Shown here piece by piece: positions 53,605-62,200 of a DNA stretch of 64,000 nucleotides. A program made the position numbers and the translations under genes. The notes under the pieces were generated by a model. It was not told the origin of the DNA and made no database searches. It saw only the letters and a program-made list of their open reading frames with translations. Position 1 is the stretch's first letter. Each line of letters starts with the position of its first letter. Source of the DNA: Neobacillus rhizophilus (GTDB taxonomy: Bacteria > Bacillota > Bacilli > Bacillales > Cytobacillaceae); the NCBI RefSeq assembly GCF_018343535.1, contig NZ_JAGYPF010000004.1, forward strand, positions 44,043-108,042. The letters run 5' to 3'.

Positions 53605-54477
53605 GTGAAAAGGTGGTTAGAGTTACCATTTAGGCTGCTTTTGATGGTGGCTGGATTTATATTTGTCTTCAATTTGCCGGCATTACTCGGCATTGGTGAA
53701 ACATTAACGTTCAACCTGGAACCGTTTTGGAACAGTGTAAAGGGAAACCTGCAAGAATTAACAAGAATTGATGACACCAGTTACATTTCCCTGTTCGATG
53801 AACAAAATTTCACTGAAAGCTATCGCTATACGATGACCATTTTCTGTTATTCTCTGTTGACTGTTATGGGCACTGGAATGCTTGCGGCCATGCTTGTCCA
53901 ACTAATGCCTAAGAAAATCAGTAGAGTACTAAAGCAGGGAATCAACTTTTTTGAAGGTGTTCCTGATTTAATGGTCATCTTTTTAATTCAATTCTTCGTG
54001 ATTGTGCTTTATCGAGAGACAGGCCTAAAGTTTTTGCAACTTTACGGAGTGTTCGGGGCAAAGCCTTATGTTGTCCCAGTAGTAACGGTTTCCTTTTTAC
54101 CCGCGATGCTGCTGAGCCAATTTCTTATTAAGGTGCTCGAGGAAGAAGTGGTTAAGGACTATATTCAATACAGCAGGGCGAAAGGGCTTAGTCCATTAAG
54201 AATTCTTATCATACATATGCTTCGCAACATTTTTCCGTTATTTATCATGCAGCTTAGAACGAGTATCTGGATCATTCTATCCAATATATTTTTAATCGAA
54301 TTTATGTTTAATCTGCCAGGCTTTACCAAAGTCCTTCAATTGGTTACGTTAAGGGGCGGGGGGTTCCTTGGTCTGGTCATTTGTCTGTTGTTATTTATCT
54401 TGCCACTGTTAGTGATGGAATTTCTCAGTTTAATCGCTATCAAAACAGTGAATCGAAAGGAGAGTGCAAGCATATGA
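53605..54477 (+). CDS. ABC transporter permease (peptide/nickel DppB type)
   Basis: A 290-residue membrane protein with about six helices and the inner-membrane-component EAA-like loop (KDYIQYSRAKGLSPLRILI, near residue 193), matching DppB/OppB-type permeases of peptide or nickel importers. GTG start with AGAGGTGATG upstream. Its ATGA overlap with the next permease shows they form a pair. No ATP-binding or solute-binding gene adjoins, so partners must be elsewhere. Confidence 0.85.
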   Translation: MKRWLELPFRLLLMVAGFIFVFNLPALLGIGETLTFNLEPFWNSVKGNLQELTRIDDTSYISLFDEQNFTESYRYTMTIFCYSLLTVMGTGMLAAMLVQLMPKKISRVLKQGINFFEGVPDLMVIFLIQFFVIVLYRETGLKFLQLYGVFGAKPYVVPVVTVSFLPAMLLSQFLIKVLEEEVVKDYIQYSRAKGLSPLRILIIHMLRNIFPLFIMQLRTSIWIILSNIFLIEFMFNLPGFTKVLQLVTLRGGGFLGLVICLLLFILPLLVMEFLSLIAIKTVNRKESASI

Positions 54478-55484
54478 GGAGCAATCGAAAAACTGCTATT
54501 GGCTCGGCGATTCTACTTCTCCTTCTCATCGCTAGCTTACTATACCCGCTGTATGGACCGGCTGATTATGATAAAAAAGTCATGATTATCAACGAAGCGG
54601 GAAAGGTCATCGGCAGCGCTCCGTTTCCGCCGTCTTCCGAGCATATTTTCGGAACAGACCGCAATGGACAGGATATGCTGCTGCTATTGCTGTATGGGGC
54701 AAAATTCACCTTAATCACAGCGATTGTTGTGGCATTCCTTAGAGTGATCATCGGCGGCTTGGTGGGCGTATTTATATCGCTTTGGGCACCGTGGCTAAAA
54801 AAATACGTCAATGACTTTTTTACGGTATTTCGTTTTGTTCCGTCTACTTTTCTAGGGATCATATTGATGTTGCCCGTCATGTTCCATGAAGAAAGGCAGA
54901 TTTCCACAGTCGTTGTCTATCAAATTCTGATGGTGGTATTGATTGGCATTCCGTCGGTGATCGTTTTTACGGAGGAATTAACTGAGGAATTACTGAACAA
55001 GTCATTCATCACCACCTCCTTGCTGATGGGAGCGAGCAAGTTTCATATTATTAAAAGGCATTTACTGCCCTTTTTTCGCTCTTACGGCATTTTATTTACG
55101 GTTCAACAACTATTAACAACCCTCCAGATCACCATGCATTTGGGAATATTCGGATTTTTCCTTGGAGGGCCGACAGAGGGTGGCATCGTGGGCTTTGATG
55201 AACCGCCGAAGTCTGCTTCCTTATCTAATGAATGGGCAGGTCTAATCGGTCAGAATTTATATGATTTTATCAGGGCCCCATGGACGATATCCACAACAAT
55301 CGTGTTATTCTTCTTGGTCATCCAAGTTGTGAATATGATAAAAAAGGAACTTGAAGAAAAAATGGCCGGATTACCGCAATTAACACGGATGCCGAAATTA
55401 GTTCAAACGTCGACTCGTACTGTTGGGAACCCTGGTCCGGATCAGTTTATTTTTGTAAATGAAAAAAAGAGTTTGGGTTCGTAG
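54474..55484 (+). CDS. ABC transporter permease (peptide/nickel DppC type)
   Basis: A 336-residue permease. The N-terminal HIFGTDRNGQDMLLLLLYGA near residue 57 is the family hallmark (usually GTDxxGRD), and LLMGASKFHIIKRHLLP near 183 is the EAA loop. It overlaps the DppB-type gene by ATGA, and AAAGGAGAG lies before the ATG at 54474. The C-terminal tail after about 300 is longer than usual. Together with its partner it forms a heterodimeric channel without an encoded ATPase here. Confidence 0.85.
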   Translation: MRSNRKTAIGSAILLLLLIASLLYPLYGPADYDKKVMIINEAGKVIGSAPFPPSSEHIFGTDRNGQDMLLLLLYGAKFTLITAIVVAFLRVIIGGLVGVFISLWAPWLKKYVNDFFTVFRFVPSTFLGIILMLPVMFHEERQISTVVVYQILMVVLIGIPSVIVFTEELTEELLNKSFITTSLLMGASKFHIIKRHLLPFFRSYGILFTVQQLLTTLQITMHLGIFGFFLGGPTEGGIVGFDEPPKSASLSNEWAGLIGQNLYDFIRAPWTISTTIVLFFLVIQVVNMIKKELEEKMAGLPQLTRMPKLVQTSTRTVGNPGPDQFIFVNEKKSLGS

Positions 55485-55535
55485 ATAAATGTATAATGAA
55501 GTTGGGTCAGTAGTTCATAAAAGGGAGCAGGAAAA

Positions 55536-56624
55536 ATGAATAAATTGCTGGATGCATTTAAACAAACTACATTTCAAGTAAACGGACACGGTCCTAGAAA
55601 AATCCAAGTTTTAAAGGAGGCATTCGAAAACCTGGACGGGCAGCTTGAAAGTGAAATGTATGGGAAGGGGAAATTGATCGAGGACTTCCAGGAAAAAATG
55701 GCGTTTGTATTGGGCAAGGAAGCGGCCGTATTTTTTCCAAGCGGGACAATGGCCCAGCAAATCGCGATGAGAATTTGGTGTGATGAAAAAGGCTTGAAGA
55801 AGGTCGCCTACCATCCGTTGTGCCATTTAGAGGTGCATGAGGAAGATGGATTAAGGGAGCTGCATCAGATTGAATCGGTTTTGTTAGCCGATAAAACTAG
55901 AGTCATCGAATTCGAAGATGTCGCAGGCATGAAGGAAGATGCCGCTTGTGTACTTTTGGAATTGCCACAGAGGGAAATTGGCGGGCAGCTGCCTGACTAT
56001 CAAACACTTGAGGCGATTTCTGCGTATTGCAAAGAAAAAGGGATCATGCTTCATTTGGATGGGGCACGACTGTTTGAAATTCTTCCTTATTATGAAAAAA
56101 CGGCTGCCGAAATTTGCAGCTTGTTCGACAGTGTGTATATTTCTTTTTACAAGGGAATTGGCGGTATTGCCGGTGCGGTTCTGGCTGGTGACAGTGACTT
56201 TATTGAGAAGTCAAAGATATGGAAAAGACGCCATGGCGGGGATTTAATCAGTCTTTATCCATATTATTTGAGTGCCGATTATTATTTTGAAAAACGGATT
56301 GGGAAAATGAAGCAGTATTATGAGCATGCAAAAGAGCTCGCTGGATTTTATAATCAATGTTACGGTGTTACCACAAAACCGGAAGTGCCTGTCTCGAACA
56401 TGTTTCATGTCCATTTTGATGCTCCGAAAGAGGAAATGGAGCAGGTTTTAACTGAAATCTGTGTGGAATCTGGGATTGGGTTATCAGGCCATATAAGAGA
56501 AGTGACGGAGACGAACAGTTATTTTGAAGTCAGTGTCGGGGATTTGTACGAGATACTTCCTCGCGAAAAATTAATGGACGCGTTTAAATTATTGGATGAG
56601 AAGATGAGAACTAAATTTTTGTAG
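55536..56624 (+). CDS. Beta-eliminating lyase/threonine-aldolase-like PLP enzyme
   Basis: A 362-residue PLP enzyme of the threonine aldolase superfamily but divergent from the gene at 8250. The core AAVFFPSGTMAQQIAMRIW (near residue 64), MLHLDGARLFEI (near 170) and the probable lysine in SFYKGIGGIAGAVLAG (near 206) are present. Substrate may be threonine, a hydroxy-amino acid or a related compound. AAGGGAGCAGG precedes the ATG. It follows the ABC permeases after 51 bases. Confidence 0.82.
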   Translation: MNKLLDAFKQTTFQVNGHGPRKIQVLKEAFENLDGQLESEMYGKGKLIEDFQEKMAFVLGKEAAVFFPSGTMAQQIAMRIWCDEKGLKKVAYHPLCHLEVHEEDGLRELHQIESVLLADKTRVIEFEDVAGMKEDAACVLLELPQREIGGQLPDYQTLEAISAYCKEKGIMLHLDGARLFEILPYYEKTAAEICSLFDSVYISFYKGIGGIAGAVLAGDSDFIEKSKIWKRRHGGDLISLYPYYLSADYYFEKRIGKMKQYYEHAKELAGFYNQCYGVTTKPEVPVSNMFHVHFDAPKEEMEQVLTEICVESGIGLSGHIREVTETNSYFEVSVGDLYEILPREKLMDAFKLLDEKMRTKFL

Positions 56625-56698
56625 TGTTATCAAGAGTAAGAAGCTGAATAATAAAACCTTTCTAACAAATCCTAAATGTGATTTAGGAGGTGATGGGA

Positions 56699-56923
56699 AT
56701 GGCGAATCAAAGACAAAATGATGCTAATATTGCGCAAAATATCAAAAATGCGGCAGGAGAAGGTTTTGAATCAGTGCATAATGCTTTAGAAGCAACCGAG
56801 AATGCAGCTATGAAAACAGTAGATGCCGCAAGTAACGCCATCAGCAATTTAACAGAAAACAGGTCCGCACAAAAAGATGGGTTCCGTTATGATTACAATG
56901 ACGCTTCGGATTTTAATGATTAA
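56699..56923 (+). CDS. Small hypothetical protein (74 aa)
   Basis: A 74-residue protein rich in Asn/Ala (MANQRQNDANIAQNIKNAAG at the start), predicted helical and soluble with an acidic C-terminus (FRYDYNDASDFND). TAGGAGGTGATG at the right distance before ATG 56699 is a very strong ribosome site, which supports real expression. Family not recognised; the Asn/Gln-rich character is reminiscent of small sporulation or stress proteins but I cannot assign one. Confidence 0.65.
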   Translation: MANQRQNDANIAQNIKNAAGEGFESVHNALEATENAAMKTVDAASNAISNLTENRSAQKDGFRYDYNDASDFND

Positions 56924-56970
56924 ATAAATGATGGAATCATCCATTGCATTTTTTGAATGTTGGAAAGAAC

Positions 56971-57003
56971 TAAGGTCCGAAACCAAAATGGCTTCGGACC
57001 TTA
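56971..57003. terminator. Bidirectional terminator
   Basis: AAGGTCCGAA and TTCGGACCTT pair around ACCAAAATGGC, between convergent genes, with A/T-rich flanks. Confidence 0.75.
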
Positions 57004-57018
57004 ATTTCTCAAGAGTAG

Positions 57019-57723
57019 CTATTTTTTTGGAATTTCGCACCCGTTCTCGTCACAGCTTGGACCGCTGTCCTGGTCACCCAAATCTGTAATAGATGATTCC
57101 TCAGCTTTAATTTGTTTCAAAGCCTGGATAAATGTTTCGGTCGGCTGAGCCCCGGTAAGCGAGTATTTTTTGTTAAATATGAAAAACGGTACGCTGCGGA
57201 TACCATATTGTGCAGCAAGCCCCTCGTCTCCTCGAACTTCACCACTCATGTCTGTGCTGGATAGCAGCTGTTTTACAGATTCTCCGTTTAAGCCAACTTC
57301 CTCCGCCAGCTGTACGAGTGTAGCATGGTCTCCGATATGTTTTCCCTCTGTAAAATAAGCACGCAGTATGCGGTCGGTCATTTCATGCATGAGGCCCTGT
57401 TTGTTGGCGAACATCACCAACCGGTGGGCATCAAAGGTGTTCGTTAGGATTTGTGTGTCGAAATTAAACTCCAATCCAACCTCAGCTGCCATTCGTTCCA
57501 AGTTACTGCTATTGGCTTTGGCTTGTTCCACGCTCATGCCATATTTTTTCGATAAAGCTTCGTAAATATTATAGCCTACATCCCGTTTCATCGTTGGATC
57601 GAGTTCAAAGCAGCGATAAACGACCTCGACAGGGAAATTTACCTTCTGAATAGCGTCTTCCAGACGCTTTTTGCCAATATAGCAAAATGGTCAAGCGAAG
57701 TCAGTCCACATTTCAATTAACAT
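57019..57723 (-). CDS. DsbA/FrnE-family oxidoreductase with in-frame UGA (candidate selenoprotein)
   Basis: Read through one UGA, this is a 234-residue DsbA-family protein of the FrnE/YwbO type. It starts MLIEMWTDFA, then UGA, then PFCYIGKKRLEDAI. Family members have CPFC here, so the UGA (57691-57693, codon 11) replaces the first catalytic cysteine of the CxxC motif. The rest is intact: FELDPTM, TNTFDAHRLVMFA, GIRSVPFFIFNKKYSLTGAQ with the cis-Pro, and a C-terminal SCDENGC pair. GGAGG lies 8 bases before ATG 57723. A SECIS-like hairpin follows the UGA at the right distance. Selenocysteine insertion is the attractive reading; a simple nonsense mutation or read error is the alternative, giving a truncated reinitiated product from 57591. 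Bacteria with selenocysteine DsbA-like proteins are known, but selA/B/C/D are not in this window. Confidence 0.7.
57652..57668 (-). promoter_or_regulatory. SECIS-like hairpin downstream of the UGA
   Basis: On the minus strand AGCGTC and GACGCT form a perfect 6-bp stem with apical loop TGGAA. The loop starts 28 bases after the UGA and has G at its second position. Bacterial SECIS models call for a loop 16-37 bases after UGA with a G among its first two bases, so both criteria are met. Confidence 0.6.
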
Positions 57724-57921
57724 GCGATATACCTCCAAATTAACATATTGTAATAAAACTATAGCAGTTCCCAAATTGGGATGCAAAAATGCCGCTTGTT
57801 GGCAAGTACTGCATCATTACCTAAATAGCATAGCCTTCAAGAAAGAACACAAAATATAAAGGAAGTGCCGGACAGGCATTTTTTTTAGTAAGAAAAATGA
57901 ATCGAAAAGGATGATGAAGAA

Positions 57922-58044
57922 ATGTCTAAAAAGAAGAACAAGCAAAAACAGTATAATCCTGCAATGCCGAAAACGGATGTAGAATTTGCTCAAACTGGGC
58001 TTGAAAAGGTAGCGTTACAAGCTTTAGAAAAAACAAAAAAATAA
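57922..58044 (+). CDS. Small hypothetical protein (40 aa)
   Basis: A 40-residue ORF (MSKKKNKQKQYNPAMPKTDV at the start, then a short helix EFAQTGLEKVALQALEK) with AAAGGA upstream and a terminator immediately after its stop. The Lys-rich head resembles small basic Bacillus proteins of unknown function. Family not recognised. Terminator placement supports a genuine tiny gene. Confidence 0.6.
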   Translation: MSKKKNKQKQYNPAMPKTDVEFAQTGLEKVALQALEKTKK

Positions 58045-58059
58045 AGTAAAAAATGATTA

Positions 58060-58091
58060 AAAAGGGCGCTGCAATTAAGCCGCCCTTTTTT
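58060..58091 (+). terminator. Intrinsic terminator
   Basis: AAAGGGCG and CGCCCTTTTTT pair around TGCAATTAAGC, directly after the 40-residue gene. Confidence 0.85.
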
Positions 58092-58168
58092 AGTTGAACA
58101 TGATGAGTGATGAATATCATCTCTTACCAGTTTAGTTCATTTTAAAAAAGACGGAAGAGGTGAATGAA

Positions 58169-58429
58169 ATGGAAAAGAATTGGTCAATATCACTTGAGCA
58201 TGAGGATTATGAACATGATAAGGAATTGGTTATTGTGGATGCTATCGATGCTGTTCAACAGACAGCAAAGGGGTACTATGTTAATGTCGTCACACCTGCC
58301 GTCTTTGGGAATCCTGATGAGTATTTAACAAAGGAGTTGTTTTCCAAGTTCGGTGCAGAAATTGATGTAATGTTTATCGACCAGTGCGGCTGCGGAGGTT
58401 ACGTGTTTCGGGTTTGGAAAAGAGGTTAG
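58169..58429 (+). CDS. Hypothetical protein with CGCGG motif (86 aa)
   Basis: An 86-residue soluble protein. KGYYVNVVTPAVFGNPDEYL lies in the middle and VMFIDQCGCGGYVFRVWKRG at the C-terminus; the CxC pair may bind metal. Acidic N-terminal half (EHEDYEHDKELVIVDAID). ATG 58169 follows GAAGAGGTGA. Conserved-looking but not recognised by me. Confidence 0.65.
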   Translation: MEKNWSISLEHEDYEHDKELVIVDAIDAVQQTAKGYYVNVVTPAVFGNPDEYLTKELFSKFGAEIDVMFIDQCGCGGYVFRVWKRG

Positions 58430-58535
58430 ATAAATAATCTTCATTATAAAAAAATAATTTTGTATGCAGTTAACGGGCATAGTAAAAACATGTTAAACAT
58501 CCAATTTCAGTCATTTACCAAGAGGAGGATGCCAA

Positions 58536-59630
58536 TTGAATTGCCCGGACTGCGTTTATTCTAATCCGGAGGGGGTAAGGTATTGCCTCAACTGCGGAAA
58601 AAACTTTAAACTGGGTGGGAATACGGACCCCGATCCAGACAGTTTATTTTATGAGTTTGCCTCTTACGTGGATGCTATGCCGAAGCAGCTACGTTCAGTC
58701 GAACCCAGATTTCAGAACATTTTTTCAAGGGTGTTCCGCAAGCATAGTACACTGGAGGCGGACCGTCTTTTCATCGTCGGTACAGCAATTACAACACCGA
58801 AGATAGAAGAAGTAAAGGAAACATGGCCGAAGCCTTGGCTTTTTGCAAGAGTATTTTTGATTGCACTGCTTGCATTCTTAGGAATGCACATAGGTGTCAC
58901 CGTTTTCCATAATTTTAACTTTTTACCGGGTCTCATCATTATTGGTGCTTTTGCAGTTCCCATAACGACGCTTATGTTCTTCTGGGAAATGAATGCACCG
59001 CAAAATATAGCTTTTTATAGGGTCATTTATGTGGTCTTGATTGGCGGCATCCTTTCGATGCTGGTGGCACTAGTGTTTTTTAATCTTGTAAAAAACAACA
59101 TCAACCCCATCACAATTGGTATTGTGGAGGAAGTGGCCAAAGTGATGACTGTTATCTGGTTTGTTCGAAACCACAAATACAGGTATATGCTAAATGGGCT
59201 TTTGGTGGGGGCAGCAGTGGGAGCAGGCTTTGCCGCGTTTGAAACAGCAGGCTATGCGTTAAGAAGCCTGTTAACAGGAGGGAGTTTCGAACACCTTTAT
59301 ACGACGATCCTATGGCGCAGTGTTTTAGCTCCCGGCGGGCATGTGGCCTGGGCGGCATTGACAGGTGGCGCCTTCTGCAAAGCGCAAGGAGATCAAAAAT
59401 TCAATTTTTCACTATTGATTAAGCCGTACTTTTTATTTGTTTTCCTTCTAGTCGTAGCGATGCACGCATTATGGGATACACCGATTAAAGGCATGTCCCC
59501 ATTCGGACATATCTTTCTTATGGTTTCTTCATGGGTTGTCGTTTTCTTAATGATTCGCAGGGGCCTTAAAGAAATCGCCAATAAAAAATGGCGGATTGCG
59601 TATGAACCTACTCAGCCGACACAGCCATAA
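58536..59630 (+). CDS. PrsW-family intramembrane metalloprotease with N-terminal zinc ribbon
   Basis: A 364-residue membrane protein. Residues 1-25 form a zinc ribbon (CPDCVYSNPEGVRYCLNCGK). From about 100 it has seven or eight helices with the PrsW motifs: EEVAK (near 197), GFAAFETAGYAL near 230, HVAWAALTGGAF near 268 and HALWDTP near 308, which supply the Glu/His metal site. PrsW in Bacillus cleaves the RsiW anti-sigma factor; target here unknown. TTG start with AGAGGAGGA upstream. The ribbon is an addition compared with minimal PrsW. Confidence 0.85.
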   Translation: MNCPDCVYSNPEGVRYCLNCGKNFKLGGNTDPDPDSLFYEFASYVDAMPKQLRSVEPRFQNIFSRVFRKHSTLEADRLFIVGTAITTPKIEEVKETWPKPWLFARVFLIALLAFLGMHIGVTVFHNFNFLPGLIIIGAFAVPITTLMFFWEMNAPQNIAFYRVIYVVLIGGILSMLVALVFFNLVKNNINPITIGIVEEVAKVMTVIWFVRNHKYRYMLNGLLVGAAVGAGFAAFETAGYALRSLLTGGSFEHLYTTILWRSVLAPGGHVAWAALTGGAFCKAQGDQKFNFSLLIKPYFLFVFLLVVAMHALWDTPIKGMSPFGHIFLMVSSWVVVFLMIRRGLKEIANKKWRIAYEPTQPTQP

Positions 59631-59716
59631 AGGTGATTGGGGCATATTGACGAGTGCCAATCGGCAATTACCTATTACGTTCAAAGAATGATAGTTCGAT
59701 TGCAGCCAAAAATAAA

Positions 59717-59753
59717 AAATGCGATTGAAGATGATCTCAATCGCATTTTTTTT
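59717..59753. terminator. Bidirectional terminator
   Basis: AATGCGATTGA and TCAATCGCATT form a strong stem with T/A-runs on both strands, between prsW and the convergent polyamine gene. Confidence 0.88.
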
Positions 59754-59763
59754 ATTCCCAGCA

Positions 59764-61044
59764 TCAAATATTACCCATTTCTTGCTGATAAAGTTCATGC
59801 AGCTTAAGGTTATTTTTGCTGTTAATAATCAAGCCGGTTTTGGGCGGGTGGAACTTTGGCGGCAGGTGAAACAAAGGTTCCACGTTTGCCTCTATAGCTT
59901 CATGGTGAACGGAGATTTGCGGCCATTTTTTCACAAAATTGCCCCGTTGCGCGATGTGGAATCCCCACATTCCGAACGATGGCACCACTGAATAAAAAGC
60001 CTCCGTTTTGAAGCCTGCAGCCTGCAGTGTTTTAGCGATACTCCAATAGACCCGGGGTGTGTCCGCTGGGGAGGATGACTGGCAGACGATGATTCCATTG
60101 GTGTTTAAGTGCCGCCCGACTTGATCAAATAGTTCTTTCGTATATAATAAGCTGGTTTCAGTGTCAACTGGATCTGGAAAATCAATGATGATGACATCAT
60201 AACCGTTCATTTCACCCATTAAGTAAAGTTTCGCATCCAATGTGTGAATCTTCAGCCTGTTATCTTTCAACGAACCCTCATTAACATCAACAAATGCCGG
60301 TTCATTTGCGGCAAGCTTAATAATCATCGGATCAATTTCAACAAGGTCGATATGGCTGACATCATGATATTTAATGACCTCCCGAACGGCAAGGCCATCC
60401 CCGCCTCCTAAAATCAGCACCCGTTTCCTTGATTTTGCGAGTTCCATTGCTGGCAGGACCAAGGCTTCGTGGTAATGTCTTTCATCCAGCGAAGAAAACT
60501 GGAATTCTTCATTCAGATACAATCTCAGGTCCTTTGCCTCGACAAGCAAAATGTCATTGAGCTCACTAGAACCCTGGTAGAGGATATGGTGCCCGCCATT
60601 CTTGATTTCCTTAAGAATTTTCATGTCCCATGCATTACCCGGGCGCCTGCTGTCTGTGAACCTCGGATGTGGCTCTTTTGAATATATAGGAGAAATCTGC
60701 CTTTCCATCCCTCTTTTAATTTCAATAGCTGTGGCCCGCCCGGCACCGATTTTTCCAAGGAATTTTCTTAGGACTGGCCAGGTATCCTGAGGGGAGCAGG
60801 TATATAAATCAAAGGCTGCATACCCGTATTCGGGCCAAGTATGAATGGAAAAATGGGAGGTAGAAATCGCGATGATTCCCGTTACTCCTTGTGGTGAAAA
60901 GGAATGGAAGCAGGCCAGCAGAATTTCCAATTCCAGCTCACGGAGGGTATCAAGCATCAAGGTTTTTAATTCATCAGCGTTATTTAAGAGCTCCGCCCGA
61001 CAATCGTAAGCATCCACGATGAGGTGCTGACCTTTCATCTCCAT
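59764..61044 (-). CDS. Fused S-adenosylmethionine decarboxylase - spermidine synthase (SpeD-SpeE)
   Basis: A 426-residue two-domain protein. Residues about 5-125 are an AdoMet decarboxylase: the autocleavage/pyruvoyl motif STSHFSIHTWPEYGYA lies near 58-72. Residues about 145-425 are an aminopropyltransferase: LYQGSSELNDILLVEAKDLR, DERHYHEALVLPAMEL, ILGGGDGLAVREVIKY (near 212) and VEIDPMIIKLA. Fusion puts production and use of decarboxylated AdoMet on one chain. ATG 61044 follows AAGAAAGGGA; an in-frame ATG at 61074 lacks a ribosome site. Product could be spermidine or a related polyamine. Confidence 0.9.
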   Translation of the reverse strand: MEMKGQHLIVDAYDCRAELLNNADELKTLMLDTLRELELEILLACFHSFSPQGVTGIIAISTSHFSIHTWPEYGYAAFDLYTCSPQDTWPVLRKFLGKIGAGRATAIEIKRGMERQISPIYSKEPHPRFTDSRRPGNAWDMKILKEIKNGGHHILYQGSSELNDILLVEAKDLRLYLNEEFQFSSLDERHYHEALVLPAMELAKSRKRVLILGGGDGLAVREVIKYHDVSHIDLVEIDPMIIKLAANEPAFVDVNEGSLKDNRLKIHTLDAKLYLMGEMNGYDVIIIDFPDPVDTETSLLYTKELFDQVGRHLNTNGIIVCQSSSPADTPRVYWSIAKTLQAAGFKTEAFYSVVPSFGMWGFHIAQRGNFVKKWPQISVHHEAIEANVEPLFHLPPKFHPPKTGLIINSKNNLKLHELYQQEMGNI

Positions 61045-61298
61045 ACTTCCATCCCTTTCTTCGTTCTGATTCATTTATGAGTTCATATTATTGATTTAAA
61101 AAATTTTTCATATTTAAGGTATGTGAGTGTATTTCGGGAAGTGATAAATACGTAAATTCGTTTCAGTAAATTAAGACCTTGAGGACAATAAATAAATTGT
61201 CAAAATCAATTTAGTGTATGTGTGAAAATTGATACAGGCTTCTGAATCTGAAAATGGTAAAATAGGAAAATCTATTGAGGATAGGGAGTAATGTGGCT

Positions 61299-61604
61299 AT
61301 GAACAAGACTGAAATAATTGCGCGCAGAATACTAGGCTGGAAGTTAAACAGATGGGATCGCTGGTATGATTTTGAAAAGGGAATTTTCATACCTGTAGAC
61401 GAGTTTCAACCCGATCAAAACCTGGAGCACGCGATGCTAATTGTTGAAAGATTGAAAGAGTTAGGGTTTACATATAAAACAGCCGGTGCACGCCAGGCAT
61501 GTTTTAATGATGTATGCGAAACGGGCAATACGTTAGCGGCGGCCATAACAGAGGCAGCCTTTGCAATCGCTGATAATAGTTCGGTTCCGGATGAATGGCT
61601 ATAA
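61299..61604 (+). CDS. Phage ABA-sandwich domain protein (BC1872-like)
   Basis: A 101-residue protein matching the phage ABA sandwich (BC1872-type) family: RRILGWKLNRWDRWYDFEKG at the start, then LEHAMLIVERLKELGFTYKT, ACFNDVCETGNTLAAAITEA and AFAIADNSSVPDEWL at the end. Such proteins are common in Bacillus prophages; function unknown. No other phage genes are nearby, so this may be a domesticated or stray remnant that is still intact. AGGGAGTAATG lies before ATG 61299. Confidence 0.75.
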   Translation: MNKTEIIARRILGWKLNRWDRWYDFEKGIFIPVDEFQPDQNLEHAMLIVERLKELGFTYKTAGARQACFNDVCETGNTLAAAITEAAFAIADNSSVPDEWL

Positions 61605-61825
61605 CAAATGTAATATTATTTTGAAACTTAAACCCAACTTTTGAACGATCGAATTTTTCAAGCATTCGTTCGTTTTGCTTTTGGTACCTATTTAGAACTT
61701 GATAACGCTTCATAAATGTTAATGAAATGTTCACATGAGCTGCGGATAAATAGGAGTAAAATAAACATATCGAGTAATTATGTGAAATCATTCACAAATA
61801 TATGTGATATGGACAGGTGATAAGG

Positions 61826-62185
61826 ATGGGTGGACTTTCCGTTAGTGCTTTACTTATAAGATTTATTTTAGGGGGCTTGGCGGTTGTCGCTTCAACGATT
61901 GTAGCGAGGAAATTGGGCGAAAAGGCAGGCGGAATATTCGCTGCTTTTCCAGCCGTATTTTTAGCGGCATTACTTACAGCGGGACTGGATTTGAAAGGTG
62001 AAGCTCTTGTTTCCCAATCTATTATTCTCTCAAAAGGAGCCATGGTTGGGATGGGAATTAATATACTCGTGGCCATTGTGGCTGTCCTTCTATTAAAGAA
62101 ACACGGATGGAAAAAAGGACTCATCGAGGCGTTAGGTTGCTGGCTGGCAGTTTCAATCGTAGTGGTTGCCATCACTGTCAATTAG
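61826..62185 (+). CDS. DUF3147 membrane protein
   Basis: A 119-residue protein with three to four membrane helices: LLIRFILGGLAVVASTIVAR, GGIFAAFPAVFLAALLTAGL and AMVGMGINILVAIVAVLLL. This is the DUF3147 pattern, function unknown. ATG 61826 is preferred to GTG 61817, which lies within the ribosome site AGGTGATAAGG. A paralogue follows after 15 bases, so the pair probably forms a heteromeric membrane complex. Confidence 0.75.
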   Translation: MGGLSVSALLIRFILGGLAVVASTIVARKLGEKAGGIFAAFPAVFLAALLTAGLDLKGEALVSQSIILSKGAMVGMGINILVAIVAVLLLKKHGWKKGLIEALGCWLAVSIVVVAITVN

Positions 62186-62200
62186 GAAAGGGTGTTAACA

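Noticed and set aside
57863..57889. TGCC/GGCA hairpin with T-run
   Set aside because: Only a 4-5 bp stem and no plus-strand gene runs into it.
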